A stretch of 39,646 nucleotides of DNA from Clostridiales bacterium (GCA_022787565.1 JALFVN010000062.1:1-39646); one strand, 5' to 3'; positions 1 to 8,177 are shown, numbered from the stretch's first letter. Notes: generated from the sequence alone by a model not told the origin. Numbers and translations are program-made.

Positions 1-150
1 AAATCTCATTCTGGCTGACAGGCCCTGCCTGGCAGTCTGATGAAGCGCTACCTCAGGCAATAAGCTGGAGGCTAAGCACACACAAATTTTAAAATACGGG
101 CTTCATCCGTACAATGGCTTACACATTGGTTCGTTGTGCGGTATTGCCTT
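1..150 (+). mobile_element. 3' end of an IS5-family element (truncated by the window edge)
   Basis: The first 40 bases encode the last residues of a transposase, reading (A)NLILADRPCLAV and stop. This is nearly identical to the tail of the complete transposase ending at 10014 (NLILADGPCLAV). The element ends at 135-150 with TGTGCGGTATTGCCTT, the exact reverse complement of the left terminal repeat of the complete copy at 8346-8361. The tails between stop and terminal repeat differ in sequence between the two copies, so they are related but not identical elements. Orientation is the same as the copy at 8346-10115. Whether this copy is whole cannot be told from the window. Confidence 0.85.
2..40 (+). 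CDS. C-terminal tail of an IS5-family transposase (partial)
   Basis: Twelve codons and a TGA stop are visible, starting AAT CTC ATT CTG GCT GAC. They match the final residues of the transposase at 9041-10014 except for one residue (R for G before PCLAV). The rest of the gene lies upstream of the window. Confidence 0.75.
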   Translation, partial: NLILADRPCLAV

Positions 151-171
151 AATATAAAATAGCGAAAATAG

Positions 172-200
172 TTGTTTGCAATGTAATAATCTGCTATAGT
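172..200 (+). promoter_or_regulatory. Putative sigma-A promoter for the sensor operon
   Basis: A -35-like TTGTTT at 172-177 is followed after 17 bp by TATAGT at 195-200. It lies just downstream of the IS remnant and 45 bp before the flavodoxin gene, so the operon appears to have its own promoter. Confidence 0.5.
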
Positions 201-202
201 AG

Positions 203-226
203 TAATTAATTATAAATAATTAATTA
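203..226. promoter_or_regulatory. Perfect inverted repeat at the predicted transcription start (operator candidate)
   Basis: The arm TAATTAATTAT (203-213) and its exact reverse complement (216-226) are separated by AA. The repeat begins 3 bp after the -10 box and would cover the transcription start, a repressor-site position. It is AT-only, so chance is possible. It does not resemble the direct-repeat boxes upstream of dctP. Confidence 0.4.
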
Positions 227-245
227 TCGAAAAGGGATGTTAGAG

Positions 246-800
246 ATGGGACAAAGAAAAATAGCGGTTGTTTATGTTTCAAGAAATGGCAGTACCAAGC
301 GGTATGCCGAGTGGATAGCCAGGGACTGCGGTGCGGATCTAATCCCGTTGGAGGAGGCGGTCATCGACCGCATGGCGTTGTATGAAACGCTGGTATACGG
401 CGGTTGTGTCTATTCGGGCGTTATCCAAGGAATATCCTTTATTAAAAACAATCGGGATCTGCTGGAACGTGTACGGCTTGTGGTTTTTACCGTGGGATTG
501 ACCCAGCCGGGGGATGAGACAGCATTTGCCCAGGTGCTTGACCGGAACTTTACTGAGGAGGAGCGGAGAGGTATCCGGTTCTTTCACTTCCCTGGAGCAC
601 TGGATTATAAGAAGATGAATTTCTTGCAAAAAGGCATGATGCGGCTCCTGAAAAAATCTATTCAGAAAAAGCCACCAGAGGCTCGCAGTCAGATTGAGGG
701 GTATATTCTGGAGTCCTACGGCGGTAAGGTGGACTTCACCAACGCCGCTTACGTCAAATCTCTGGTGAAATATGTCCGTTCGGGCAGGGAGAACGCATGA
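246..800 (+). CDS. Flavodoxin-domain protein
   Basis: This 184-aa protein has a flavodoxin-like N-terminus: KIAVVYVSRNGSTKRYAEWIA fits the phosphate-binding loop that holds FMN (beta strand, then S/T-rich loop, then helix). YGGCVYSG and VVFTVGLTQPGDE fit the second and third FMN-contact loops. Proteins of this type (flavodoxin_5, HemG-like) carry electrons or act as small oxidoreductases in the cytoplasm; the partner here is unknown. I chose ATG 246 because AAAGGG at 231-236 gives a spacer of 9, whereas ATG 237 directly abuts that site. The gene overlaps the next by 4 bp (ATGA), so it is probably translated with the sensor genes. Its role at the head of a signalling operon is unexplained. Confidence 0.8.
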   Translation: MGQRKIAVVYVSRNGSTKRYAEWIARDCGADLIPLEEAVIDRMALYETLVYGGCVYSGVIQGISFIKNNRDLLERVRLVVFTVGLTQPGDETAFAQVLDRNFTEEERRGIRFFHFPGALDYKKMNFLQKGMMRLLKKSIQKKPPEARSQIEGYILESYGGKVDFTNAAYVKSLVKYVRSGRENA

Positions 801-1810
801 AAGGGTGGCGGTTTGGGTTTTATGCCCTGGATCTTGTGATTGTCCTGTGTATTGGATCCCTCTTGCTTCAGGTGCTGCAACAGTCAGGTTCAGGTGGAAA
901 GGCAGAGGCCGGTGAGATGCACTTTGTCCTGATTGTGCCATCCCAGGACAGCGAGGAGGGCAATGTGCGGGAAGCTGCGGAACGGCTGGCGGACCGATAC
1001 AAGCTGGACATTGAGTTTCACGCTTTTTCCACGGCGGCGGAGCAGAAGCAGATGCTGCGGGTGCTACCGAAGACCAATGTAGACGGCGTTCTGCTGTGGC
1101 CGATTTCTGTCAGTGACGAGGATTACCGAGAGGAACTGACTGCTCTCCGAAATGCCGACATCCCCATCGTGGTGATGGAGCGGGATGTAGCCCAGGGGCT
1201 ACGCAACAGCTTTGTAGGCAGTGGGACTTCCTCTGACCTGGTGGTACTGAACCAAAGATTGAAGTTGCTTCAGGATGATGCTCCAATCGTGGTTGGCAAT
1301 CTGTCCGGAAGTGGTAGTAGTCAGATCGTGGAATTGCTGTTTTTCAAAAAAGTACCTTTGAGAGAGGTGGAGGATGAGCTCCTGATTGATAAAAAACTTC
1401 GCCAGATGGCTGAAACACCTCCAAATGGATATCAGGCGGTGGATTATATACGGATGGAGGGCAAAAGTGCCCAGTCTCTGAATTTGAAATACGCTTTGAT
1501 CAACTTATTTTCAGAAGAAGATGCACCGGAGTTGTTTTTCAGCCTGGATAATACGCTGTCGGCTACCGTCATTTCTGCCAAGAAAAGCAGTATCCTGACC
1601 AATAAGCAGAACAAGCAACTGCTTTGCTATGGTGCGGTCTCCCAATATCAGGAGAGCCTGGACAGCGGTGTTTTGAATGGCTTGGTCACATCCAGACCCG
1701 ATGTCTCAGCCCACATTGGCATCCGTTATCTGCGGGACATTTGCCGTGGTTTTTGGGTTCCAGAGACTATGGACTCGGGTATTGATTTTTTGCCATCTGA
1801 TGCGGCGTGA
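797..1810 (+). CDS. Membrane-anchored periplasmic-binding-protein-like sensor
   Basis: The 337-aa protein has one N-terminal hydrophobic segment (about residues 7-27, no lipobox cysteine). A type I sugar-binding-protein fold follows: HFVLIVPSQDSEEGNVREAAERLA, then VDGVLLWPISVSDEDY and IPIVVMERDV, the usual strand/loop pattern of Peripla_BP_4 domains. It is followed by a small kinase-like gene, a YesM-like kinase and an AraC-type regulator, not by an ABC permease. It therefore probably senses a ligand outside the cell and passes the signal to the kinase, as XylFII does for LytS in clostridial three-component systems. The start overlaps the upstream stop (ATGA). Ligand unknown; the downstream TRAP substrate is the obvious candidate. 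Confidence 0.75.
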   Translation: MKGWRFGFYALDLVIVLCIGSLLLQVLQQSGSGGKAEAGEMHFVLIVPSQDSEEGNVREAAERLADRYKLDIEFHAFSTAAEQKQMLRVLPKTNVDGVLLWPISVSDEDYREELTALRNADIPIVVMERDVAQGLRNSFVGSGTSSDLVVLNQRLKLLQDDAPIVVGNLSGSGSSQIVELLFFKKVPLREVEDELLIDKKLRQMAETPPNGYQAVDYIRMEGKSAQSLNLKYALINLFSEEDAPELFFSLDNTLSATVISAKKSSILTNKQNKQLLCYGAVSQYQESLDSGVLNGLVTSRPDVSAHIGIRYLRDICRGFWVPETMDSGIDFLPSDAA

Positions 1811-1821
1811 GGAGAAGTGGC

Positions 1822-2244
1822 ATGAACGACTTGGAGCAAAAACTATATGCCAAGGGACTGGAAAATCTCTATGGGAGCGTTTTGCTGAGAGAGGACCATA
1901 CTTTAAATCATATTGAAAACCTGGTGTATCTGACCCGCGAACTGACGGCTCCGGCTTTATCCAGATTGCCAGTACCAGAAGAGGTGGCTTTCATTAAGGG
2001 TTTCTGTGCTGCCTGTTGGCCGGATGCCCAGCTGAGGGTCCGGTTGGAAGGAGCGGCGGTCGCCCAACAGGTACTCCGACGGCAGTTGAGCGGGCCTGTG
2101 TGCCGTCAGCTGTTGAAGTTAGAGCGGCACGGAAAAATCCCAGAGGAGTTGGTGGTATGGCAGGAAAACGGGACCGTTTTTTACCGCCTGGAAAGCAGCG
2201 GACATGTGTGTGCGCAGGGAGTGGCTGTCGATGAGCAAGATTGA
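1822..2244 (+). CDS. Small protein resembling a degenerate kinase core
   Basis: The product is 140 aa with no signal peptide or membrane segment. I chose ATG 1822 because AGGAG at 1810-1814 precedes it by 7 bp; an in-frame GTG at 1807 lacks such a site. Reading it beside the next gene suggests distant similarity to the YesM phospho-acceptor/ATPase region: IENLVYLTRELTAPAL against IEHISYMLHYGLTSV, and PEEVAFIKGFCAACWPDAQLRVRLE against ADELKMVRSYLFLQKERFGDRIAFL. The HFLFN histidine motif, the N-box and the DNG ATP-binding motif are all missing, so it cannot be an active kinase. It overlaps the kinase gene by 14 bp. It may bind or regulate that kinase. This relationship is my visual alignment only; otherwise call it hypothetical. 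Confidence 0.6.
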   Translation: MNDLEQKLYAKGLENLYGSVLLREDHTLNHIENLVYLTRELTAPALSRLPVPEEVAFIKGFCAACWPDAQLRVRLEGAAVAQQVLRRQLSGPVCRQLLKLERHGKIPEELVVWQENGTVFYRLESSGHVCAQGVAVDEQD

Positions 2245-3691
2245 CCGGCGTCCATCCAAAGGCCTGCGTCACCGGATCTATGTGTTCGGCGGAAGTATGG
2301 TCCTTATGATTATCTTGGTGGGCGGACTTTTCGGCATGGCCGCGCTTCGCAGTATTTGGAGTTACCAGGATATCATGACCCAGATGACAGACGTCCAGCA
2401 ACTGAAGGGACAGGTGAGCACGGTCAGTGAGCAGGTCCAGAACCGTGTGGTCAACGGTGTGGAAAACATCACGGAGTGCATTTCCACTTGGGAGGAACTC
2501 AATGAAAAAATTCAGCAGCTGGATCTATTGGAGAGTTCCAGTACATTGCGGCTGCTGGCAGAGGATCTACAGGCGTATCAAAGAGGGACCGCATCTGATT
2601 TCTATGTTCTTATCCGGGAATCGGAGCCGGAGAAAATCATGGAGTATTATCAGGAATTTCTGACACATCAGGATGACCGTCTGTTTTTGTGCGATCAAAT
2701 TCTGAAAAACCTGACGGAGCACATGTCTTCCAGATATGAGACGATCCTGCGGCAGAATGCCGTGTCTCTGGCGCTGTTTGCTGTGCTGATTTTGTCACTG
2801 CTGCTGTTAACAGGATGTTTTTCTTTCGAAATGGCGGAGGATGTGTATCAGCCGGTCCAACGGCTGACCGGCCAGGCAGAGAAGATCATGGAAGGCGACT
2901 ATCAGATGGAAGACTTGCCTGTGGCACAGCAGGATGAGATCGGCCAGTTGACGGAGGCCTTCAATGCCATGAAGAACCGCGTGCGGGAAAACTTCCAGAA
3001 TCAGGAGGAACTGTGGCGGCTGGAGAGCCTGTTGCAGGATGCGGAATTCCGGGCACTGCAGTCCCAGGTGAATCCACACTTCTTGTTTAATGTATTGAGT
3101 GTTGCCACAGAGGCGGCTCTGTTGGAAAACGCCGATAGAACGGTGGATATCATTGAACATATCTCCTACATGCTACATTACGGACTTACCAGTGTGCGGG
3201 AGGACAGCTGGCTGGCGGATGAACTGAAAATGGTGCGGTCCTACTTGTTTTTACAGAAGGAACGATTTGGAGACCGGATCGCCTTTCTGGATTCCACTCC
3301 GGAAGAGCTGCCGGTGATGCGTATTCCAGGTATGACACTACAGCCCATCGTGGAGAACGCGGTGAAGCACGGCGTGGAACGGATGACCGCCGGAGGAAAG
3401 ATCGAGATTACCCTGCGCCAGACGCCGGAGGCAGTGGAGGTCTGTGTGGAAGACAACGGCTGCGGTATTCCGCAAGAAAAGGTGGATGCTCTGAACCGGG
3501 GTGAGACTGTTCCGGGAGATTCCAGGTCCACGGGCCTGGGGATTGCCAATGTGCGCAGCCGCATGGCCATTTTCTACAAGCAGGAGGGACTGCTGAAAGT
3601 GGAGAGCCGGGATGGAGAGGGAACCAAAGTCTGTTTAAAATATCTTGTTCAGGAGGAGATACAGGATGTACCGGGTACTGATCGCGGATGA
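2231..3691 (+). CDS. Sensor histidine kinase, YesM/LytS-like (His_kinase + HATPase)
   Basis: This 486-aa membrane kinase has TM1 at about 18-39, an extracellular domain of about 135 residues, TM2 at about 176-196 and a HAMP linker. The His_kinase domain carries NPHFLFN with phospho-acceptor His283. The ATPase domain has the N-box PIVENAVKHG (372-381), DNGCGIP (408-414) and STGLGIANV (433-441). All catalytic motifs are intact. I chose ATG 2231, preceded by AGGGAG at 2216-2221. It overlaps the upstream gene by 14 bp and the response regulator by 26 bp, which implies coupled translation. The upstream binding-protein-like sensor probably supplies ligand recognition. It should phosphorylate the response regulator encoded next to it. 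Confidence 0.9.
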   Translation: MSKIDRRPSKGLRHRIYVFGGSMVLMIILVGGLFGMAALRSIWSYQDIMTQMTDVQQLKGQVSTVSEQVQNRVVNGVENITECISTWEELNEKIQQLDLLESSSTLRLLAEDLQAYQRGTASDFYVLIRESEPEKIMEYYQEFLTHQDDRLFLCDQILKNLTEHMSSRYETILRQNAVSLALFAVLILSLLLLTGCFSFEMAEDVYQPVQRLTGQAEKIMEGDYQMEDLPVAQQDEIGQLTEAFNAMKNRVRENFQNQEELWRLESLLQDAEFRALQSQVNPHFLFNVLSVATEAALLENADRTVDIIEHISYMLHYGLTSVREDSWLADELKMVRSYLFLQKERFGDRIAFLDSTPEELPVMRIPGMTLQPIVENAVKHGVERMTAGGKIEITLRQTPEAVEVCVEDNGCGIPQEKVDALNRGETVPGDSRSTGLGIANVRSRMAIFYKQEGLLKVESRDGEGTKVCLKYLVQEEIQDVPGTDRG

Positions 3692-5144
3692 TGAACTGCG
3701 GGACCGAAATATTATTAAAATTTTGCTGGAACGTCGGTATGCCGGTCAGTTTCAGTTCCTGGAGGCGGAAAACGGTCAGCAGGCGCTGGAGATTCTGAAC
3801 CGGGAGCAGGTGCAGCTGCTGATCCTGGACATCAACATGCCTGGCCTTTCAGGTATCGATGTGCTGCACGGCCTAAAGGGCATGCCCTATGTCATCGTAC
3901 TGACAGCCTATGATAACTTTGAATACACCCGAGAGGCTCTCCGCTACGGTGTGCGGGATTATTTGCTGAAGCCTCCTCTGCGGGAGGAGTTTTACCGGGC
4001 GGTGGACCATTTTCTGGAGGACTGCGAGAGGGTGCAGGAGAATCTGGCACCCCAGATCCAGAGCCGGGAGGTATTCACACGGGACCTGGCCCGGCAGCTG
4101 ATGTACTTTGGAGATGCAAAGAAGATCCGGGGACTGCTGAATGTGCTGGACATCACAGAACAGCATGCCTTGTGCGGGCTTCTGCGCGTTGATTTGGAAA
4201 CGGACCAAGGCTGTTTACTGGATGAGGCCGAGGAGCTGCTAGACCGATGGGAGGCGAAATACGCAGCGGCAGCCTATGGCGGCGGCCTGGCTGTGTTCCT
4301 GTTTTGCCGGGATGAGGACGCATCGGAGCCACTTCAGCTGCTGACCCGGTTGGCTCAGTCCCTGGAGAATGACCTTTGTGCTCCGGCCCGGGTGCAGACA
4401 GGCCCGCTGGCGTCGGTTTTCGGCAGCTATCCAAAGACTTTTTTGGAATTGACTAGATTTGAAAAGGATGGACAGATGGCTTTCCGGGCGGAGGTGCAGC
4501 AGACTGATCTGGAAGATGCCGTGCGGCACAGGGACTTTGCGGCGGCGATGGAGGCCCTGCGGCCCATTCTGGAGGCGATGGAGAAGTCCGAAGAATATGA
4601 GGACCTTCTGAAGTATCAGTTGCTGCTGGCTCTGAGTCAGTGCACCAGCCAGATTCTCGGTGGCAAAGCTGCTAATGAAGCCTACCACCGAATCAGCGGC
4701 CTTATCAGTGCCCGCGGGCGGGAACAGGCAACGGAGATCACAGCCCGGTATCTGGAGTGGCTGCTGCAGGAGGCTCGGGGAACAGATGGACTGCGAAATA
4801 ATGTGGTGCAGGTGGTATTGGAGAAAGTCCAGGAGGATTGTAGCCAGCCCTGGAGCATTGACTCCCTGGCGGACCGCCTGCATGTAAACGCCTGCTACCT
4901 CAGTCATTTGTTTAAGGAACACACAGGGCGCTGCTTCACTGATTATTTGGCAGAGCAGCGGATTACCCAGGCGGTGGAGTTGATGAAGACCACGGACATG
5001 AGTCTGGCCCGAATCGGCGAACAAGTGGGCTACGGTGATCCTAATTATTTTAGTAGAGTCTTCAAAAAGCGCAGGGGTGTCGGTCCGAGGGAGTTTTCCA
5101 GGACCCTGAAGGGAGGACGACAGAAGTTGCATAAAAATGATTAG
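3666..5144 (+). CDS. Response regulator with AraC-type DNA-binding domain, YesN-like
   Basis: This 492-aa protein starts with a receiver domain: acidic pair DD at residues 8-9, phospho-acceptor Asp55 in LILDINMPG, and conserved lysine in YLLKPP. A long middle linker follows (about 130-370). The C-terminus has two helix-turn-helix motifs of the AraC family (SIDSLADRLHVNACYLSHLFKE and LARIGEQVGYGDPNYFSRVFKK). ATG 3666 is preceded by AGGAGG at 3651-3656. AraC-type regulators usually bind direct repeats about one or two helix turns apart upstream of their targets. Two such boxes with a 19-bp period begin at 5143, between this gene and the TRAP genes, so the TRAP operon is the likely target. Confidence 0.9.
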   Translation: MYRVLIADDELRDRNIIKILLERRYAGQFQFLEAENGQQALEILNREQVQLLILDINMPGLSGIDVLHGLKGMPYVIVLTAYDNFEYTREALRYGVRDYLLKPPLREEFYRAVDHFLEDCERVQENLAPQIQSREVFTRDLARQLMYFGDAKKIRGLLNVLDITEQHALCGLLRVDLETDQGCLLDEAEELLDRWEAKYAAAAYGGGLAVFLFCRDEDASEPLQLLTRLAQSLENDLCAPARVQTGPLASVFGSYPKTFLELTRFEKDGQMAFRAEVQQTDLEDAVRHRDFAAAMEALRPILEAMEKSEEYEDLLKYQLLLALSQCTSQILGGKAANEAYHRISGLISARGREQATEITARYLEWLLQEARGTDGLRNNVVQVVLEKVQEDCSQPWSIDSLADRLHVNACYLSHLFKEHTGRCFTDYLAEQRITQAVELMKTTDMSLARIGEQVGYGDPNYFSRVFKKRRGVGPREFSRTLKGGRQKLHKND

Positions 5145-5173
5145 CACAAATTTGCAGAATAAGCACGAATTTG
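5143..5173 (+). promoter_or_regulatory. Direct repeats AGCACAAATTTG / AGCACGAATTTG (candidate regulator boxes)
   Basis: AGCACAAATTTG at 5143-5154 and AGCACGAATTTG at 5162-5173 differ at one base and start 19 bp apart. A third, inverted copy (reverse complement TTAGCACAACTTTG) lies at 5228-5241, and a partial copy GCACAACTGTG is at 5248-5258. They bracket the terminator hairpin and precede dctP. Spacing and location suit an AraC-type response regulator. Confidence 0.5.
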
Positions 5174-5175
5174 TA

Positions 5176-5221
5176 TACACCAAACAGACGGACGGCTTTG
5201 ACCGCCCGTCTGTTTGGTGTA
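5176..5221. terminator. Strong hairpin between the regulator and dctP
   Basis: The arms TACACCAAACAGACGG (5176-5191) and CCGTCTGTTTGGTGTA (5206-5221) are perfectly complementary over 16 bp, and an inner CGG/CCG pair extends the stem. No T-run follows, so termination may be partial. It separates the sensor operon from the TRAP operon. Confidence 0.6.
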
Positions 5222-5334
5222 GAAAAGCAAAGTTGTGCTAAAAAAATGCACAACTGTGCATGGTAGAAAGACAAGAAAGTTTATATTATCTTAACATGGC
5301 AAGTCCCAAATTTACATTTGAAAGGGAGAATAAT

Positions 5335-6366
5335 ATGAAAAAGTTGTTTGCTCTGCTTCTTGCACTGGCTATGACCCTGTCTCTAGCCGCCTGCGGCGGT
5401 AAGAAGGACGAGGCTCCCGCCAGCTCCGACAAGCCCGCCACCGAGGCCCCTGCTGAGAAGAAGGTCCTGCGCCTCAGCACCCATCTGTCCATCGACCACA
5501 GCACCATGCAGATGGCTCAGAAGTTCAAGGAACTGCTGGTGGAGAAGTCCGGCGGCACCTTGGATGTGGAGTTCTACACCGACGGCCAGCTGGGCAGCCA
5601 GACTGAGAACTGCGAGTCTCTGAAGGCCGGCACCGTGGATATGACCATCATCGACACCGGCACCCTGGCTAACTACAACCCCGCCGCCGGTATCTTGGAT
5701 ATGCCTTACCTGTTTGCCTCCAAGGAGCAGGCCATTGAGGCAGTCAGCGGCGATGTGGGCAAGGATTACATGAATATGGTCACCGAGACCACCGGCATCC
5801 ATCCCATCAGCCTGCAGGCCATCGCTTTCCGCAGCACTCTGCTAAAGGACAAGACCATCAACTCTCTGGCTGACTTCAAGGGTGTCAAGGTCCGTATCCC
5901 CGAGAACCCCTCCATCGAGGCCTGCTTCTCCGCTCTGGGTGCCACCCCCGTGGCTATTCCCTCCGGTGAGGCCTATACCGCTGTTCAGACCGGCGTTACC
6001 AACGGCCTGGAGGGCAACATGGAGTACATCTCCCAGATGAAGTTCTATGAGGTCGCCAACGTCTACAACCTGACCGAGCACGTGATGACCTTCACCGCTT
6101 TCTGCATGAGCGATTCCGTCTATCAGAGCCTGACCGCCGAGCAGCAGACCGCCGTTGACGAGGCTGCCGCCGAGGCCATGGACTTCTTCTATGACCTGTA
6201 TCTGGACATCGAGGCCAACGCCAAGCAGGCTATGGCTGACGGTGGTGTGACTTTCAATGAGATCGACAAGGCTCCCCTGATTGCGGCCTGCGCTCCCGCT
6301 CTGGAGAAGTTTGTGGCTGACAACGGCCTGGAGGAAATGTACGCTGCCATCCAGGCTCTGGCCTGA
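5335..6366 (+). CDS. dctP: TRAP transporter solute-binding protein, DctP family (lipoprotein)
   Basis: The 343-aa extracytoplasmic subunit captures an organic-acid-type substrate and hands it to the DctQM membrane pair. The N-terminus KKLFALLLALAMTLSLAACGG is a lipoprotein signal with lipobox LAAC. The body has DctP features: LRLSTHLSIDHSTMQMAQKFKELLVEKSGG, GQLGSQTENCESLKAGTVDMTI and FKGVKVRIPENPSIEACFSALGATPVAIPSGE, where the arginine of VRIPE is the usual carboxylate ligand. ATG 5335 has AGGGAG upstream with a spacer of 6; an in-frame ATG at 5260 would bury the signal peptide. Codons are strongly biased to CCC, GCC, ACC and AAG, suggesting high expression. Two genes for the permease subunits follow. 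The substrate cannot be read from sequence. Confidence 0.93.
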   Translation: MKKLFALLLALAMTLSLAACGGKKDEAPASSDKPATEAPAEKKVLRLSTHLSIDHSTMQMAQKFKELLVEKSGGTLDVEFYTDGQLGSQTENCESLKAGTVDMTIIDTGTLANYNPAAGILDMPYLFASKEQAIEAVSGDVGKDYMNMVTETTGIHPISLQAIAFRSTLLKDKTINSLADFKGVKVRIPENPSIEACFSALGATPVAIPSGEAYTAVQTGVTNGLEGNMEYISQMKFYEVANVYNLTEHVMTFTAFCMSDSVYQSLTAEQQTAVDEAAAEAMDFFYDLYLDIEANAKQAMADGGVTFNEIDKAPLIAACAPALEKFVADNGLEEMYAAIQALA

Positions 6367-6420
6367 TTTTCGGACTATCCCCTTGTAAGTATACATTACA
6401 CGAGAGAATAGGACGAGACT

Positions 6421-6903
6421 ATGAAAGCTCTTGAAATTCTTCGAAAAATCACCGATGCCATCGTTGCGATCCTGTTTGCGGTTCTGGTGACGCTGGTGTT
6501 GATCCAGGTGTTCACCCGAATGTTCCACATGTCCCAGACCTGGATTGATGAGATCTCCAAGTTTGTGTTCGTGTGGGTCACCTATCTGGGCGGCGCTATT
6601 ACCGTTCGCAAAGGTGCCAACATCACCTTTGACCTGGTGCTGGAAGGTGTCCACGGCAAGACCTACAAGTTCCTGTTCACCTTTGTGAACATCGTCTGCG
6701 TCATTTTCCTGGCAGCCATGGCGGTGCTGAGCTCTCAGGCGGCCTGGGCCAACCGTGTCCAGTTGTCCACCATGACCCGCGTCAACATGGGCCTGATGAA
6801 CATGGCCATCCCTATCGGCTGCGTGCTGATGATTATCGCGCAGGTCGAGTATTACTTCAGTACCCTGAAGAAGAAAAAGGAAGAGGAGGTCGCAGCCAAA
6901 TGA
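6421..6903 (+). CDS. dctQ: TRAP transporter small permease, DctQ family
   Basis: This 160-aa protein has four predicted membrane segments, as is normal for DctQ: about 12-34, 45-65, 85-108 and 126-148. QTWIDEISKFVFVWVTYLGGAITVRKGANI is the typical DctQ signature around the second helix. It forms the scaffold subunit of the Na+-driven importer with DctM. It starts 54 bp after dctP and its stop overlaps the dctM start (ATGA), so the two permeases are translationally coupled. The C-terminus is a lysine/glutamate-rich cytoplasmic tail. Confidence 0.92.
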   Translation: MKALEILRKITDAIVAILFAVLVTLVLIQVFTRMFHMSQTWIDEISKFVFVWVTYLGGAITVRKGANITFDLVLEGVHGKTYKFLFTFVNIVCVIFLAAMAVLSSQAAWANRVQLSTMTRVNMGLMNMAIPIGCVLMIIAQVEYYFSTLKKKKEEEVAAK

Positions 6904-8177
6904 CGATGTTTGTTACCGCGTTCGTGATCTTCTTTATCCTTTTGTTCGCGGGTGTACCCATTGCCTTTTCTATGGGCCTTGGCTCTTTGATCGGCTTGAT
7001 GGTGGACGGAACCAACCTGTCTGTCGTGGCCCAGCGCCTGTTTTCAGGCGTCAACTCCTTCAGCCTGATGGCCATTCCTTTCTTCATGCTCTCCGGTGAG
7101 CTGATGCTGAAGGGCGGCATTTCCCGGCGGCTGGTGGACTTCGCCCACTCCCTGATCGGCCACCTGACCGGCGGCCTGGGCATGGTGGATATTCTGACCA
7201 GTGTCATTTTCGCCGGCATCTCCGGTTCTGCTGCCGCGGATACGGCGGCTGTGGGCTCTATCATGATCGAGCCCATGAAGGACCGGGGCTATCCCGGCGG
7301 CTTGGCGGCTGTCATTCAAGCCACTGCTGGTTCTCTGGGCCCTATCATTCCTCCCAGCCTGACCATGATCATTTATTGCTCCCTGACTAACCTGTCTATT
7401 GGTGAGTGCTTTATGGCAGGTGTGCTGCCTGGCCTGGTGATTGGCATTGGCTGTCTGGCTATCACCTATTTCTATGCGAAGAAGCTGGGCATCAAGGGTG
7501 AACGCCGCGCTACTTTGGGCGAGATATGGAAGGCCTTCAAGAAGGCAGCATTGGCTCTGGTGATGCCGCTCATCATCATCGGCGGCATCGTGGGCGGCAT
7601 CTTCACCGCCACTGAGGCGGGTGCCATCGCTGTGCTGTATGCCCTGGTTATCGGCATGTTTGTATTCAAGGAGTTCTCTTGGAAGGACTTGCCTAAGATT
7701 TTTGTGGACGCAGCGGCTTCTTCCGCCATGTGTTTGTTGATCGTGGCTGCCGCCAACGTTTTCAGCTGGCTGGTGGCTTACGCCAAGATCCCCACTATCA
7801 TCGTCAACTTCCTGGTGTCTATGACATCGAGCAAGTATGTCATCATGATCCTGCTGGTGATCTTCCTGCTGATCGTGGGTATGTTCATTGAGACCCTGTC
7901 CGCCACTATCATCGTTGCCCCTATCCTGATGCCGGTGGCCGCACAGTATGGTATCGATCCCATTCAGTTCGCCATGGTCATGATCATCACGCTGGTGTAT
8001 GCCGGTGTGACACCTCCTGTGGGCGGCGTGCTGTTCATTACCATGGGTATTGCCAAGGTCAAGATGAAAGAGACCTTGAAGTATTTGCCCCCGTATCTGG
8101 GCGTGGTTTGTATCAGCTTACTCCTGCTGATCTTCTTCCCGAAGATTTCCCTGTTCCTGCCGCACCTGCTGTTCTGA
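6900..8177 (+). CDS. dctM: TRAP transporter large permease, DctM family
   Basis: This 425-aa integral membrane protein is of normal DctM length, with about 11-12 hydrophobic helices. It forms the transport path and uses an ion gradient. Typical motifs are AIPFFMLSGELMLKGGISRRLVDFA, GSAAADTAAVGSIMIEPM and the glycine/proline-rich GSLGPIIPPSLTMIIY loop, as well as the late YAGVTPPVGGVLFITMGIAKVKM, which corresponds to the second half of the inverted-repeat fold. It is the last gene of the TRAP operon. A terminator lies 62 bp downstream, followed by the IS element. Confidence 0.93.
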   Translation: MTMFVTAFVIFFILLFAGVPIAFSMGLGSLIGLMVDGTNLSVVAQRLFSGVNSFSLMAIPFFMLSGELMLKGGISRRLVDFAHSLIGHLTGGLGMVDILTSVIFAGISGSAAADTAAVGSIMIEPMKDRGYPGGLAAVIQATAGSLGPIIPPSLTMIIYCSLTNLSIGECFMAGVLPGLVIGIGCLAITYFYAKKLGIKGERRATLGEIWKAFKKAALALVMPLIIIGGIVGGIFTATEAGAIAVLYALVIGMFVFKEFSWKDLPKIFVDAAASSAMCLLIVAAANVFSWLVAYAKIPTIIVNFLVSMTSSKYVIMILLVIFLLIVGMFIETLSATIIVAPILMPVAAQYGIDPIQFAMVMIITLVYAGVTPPVGGVLFITMGIAKVKMKETLKYLPPYLGVVCISLLLLIFFPKISLFLPHLLF

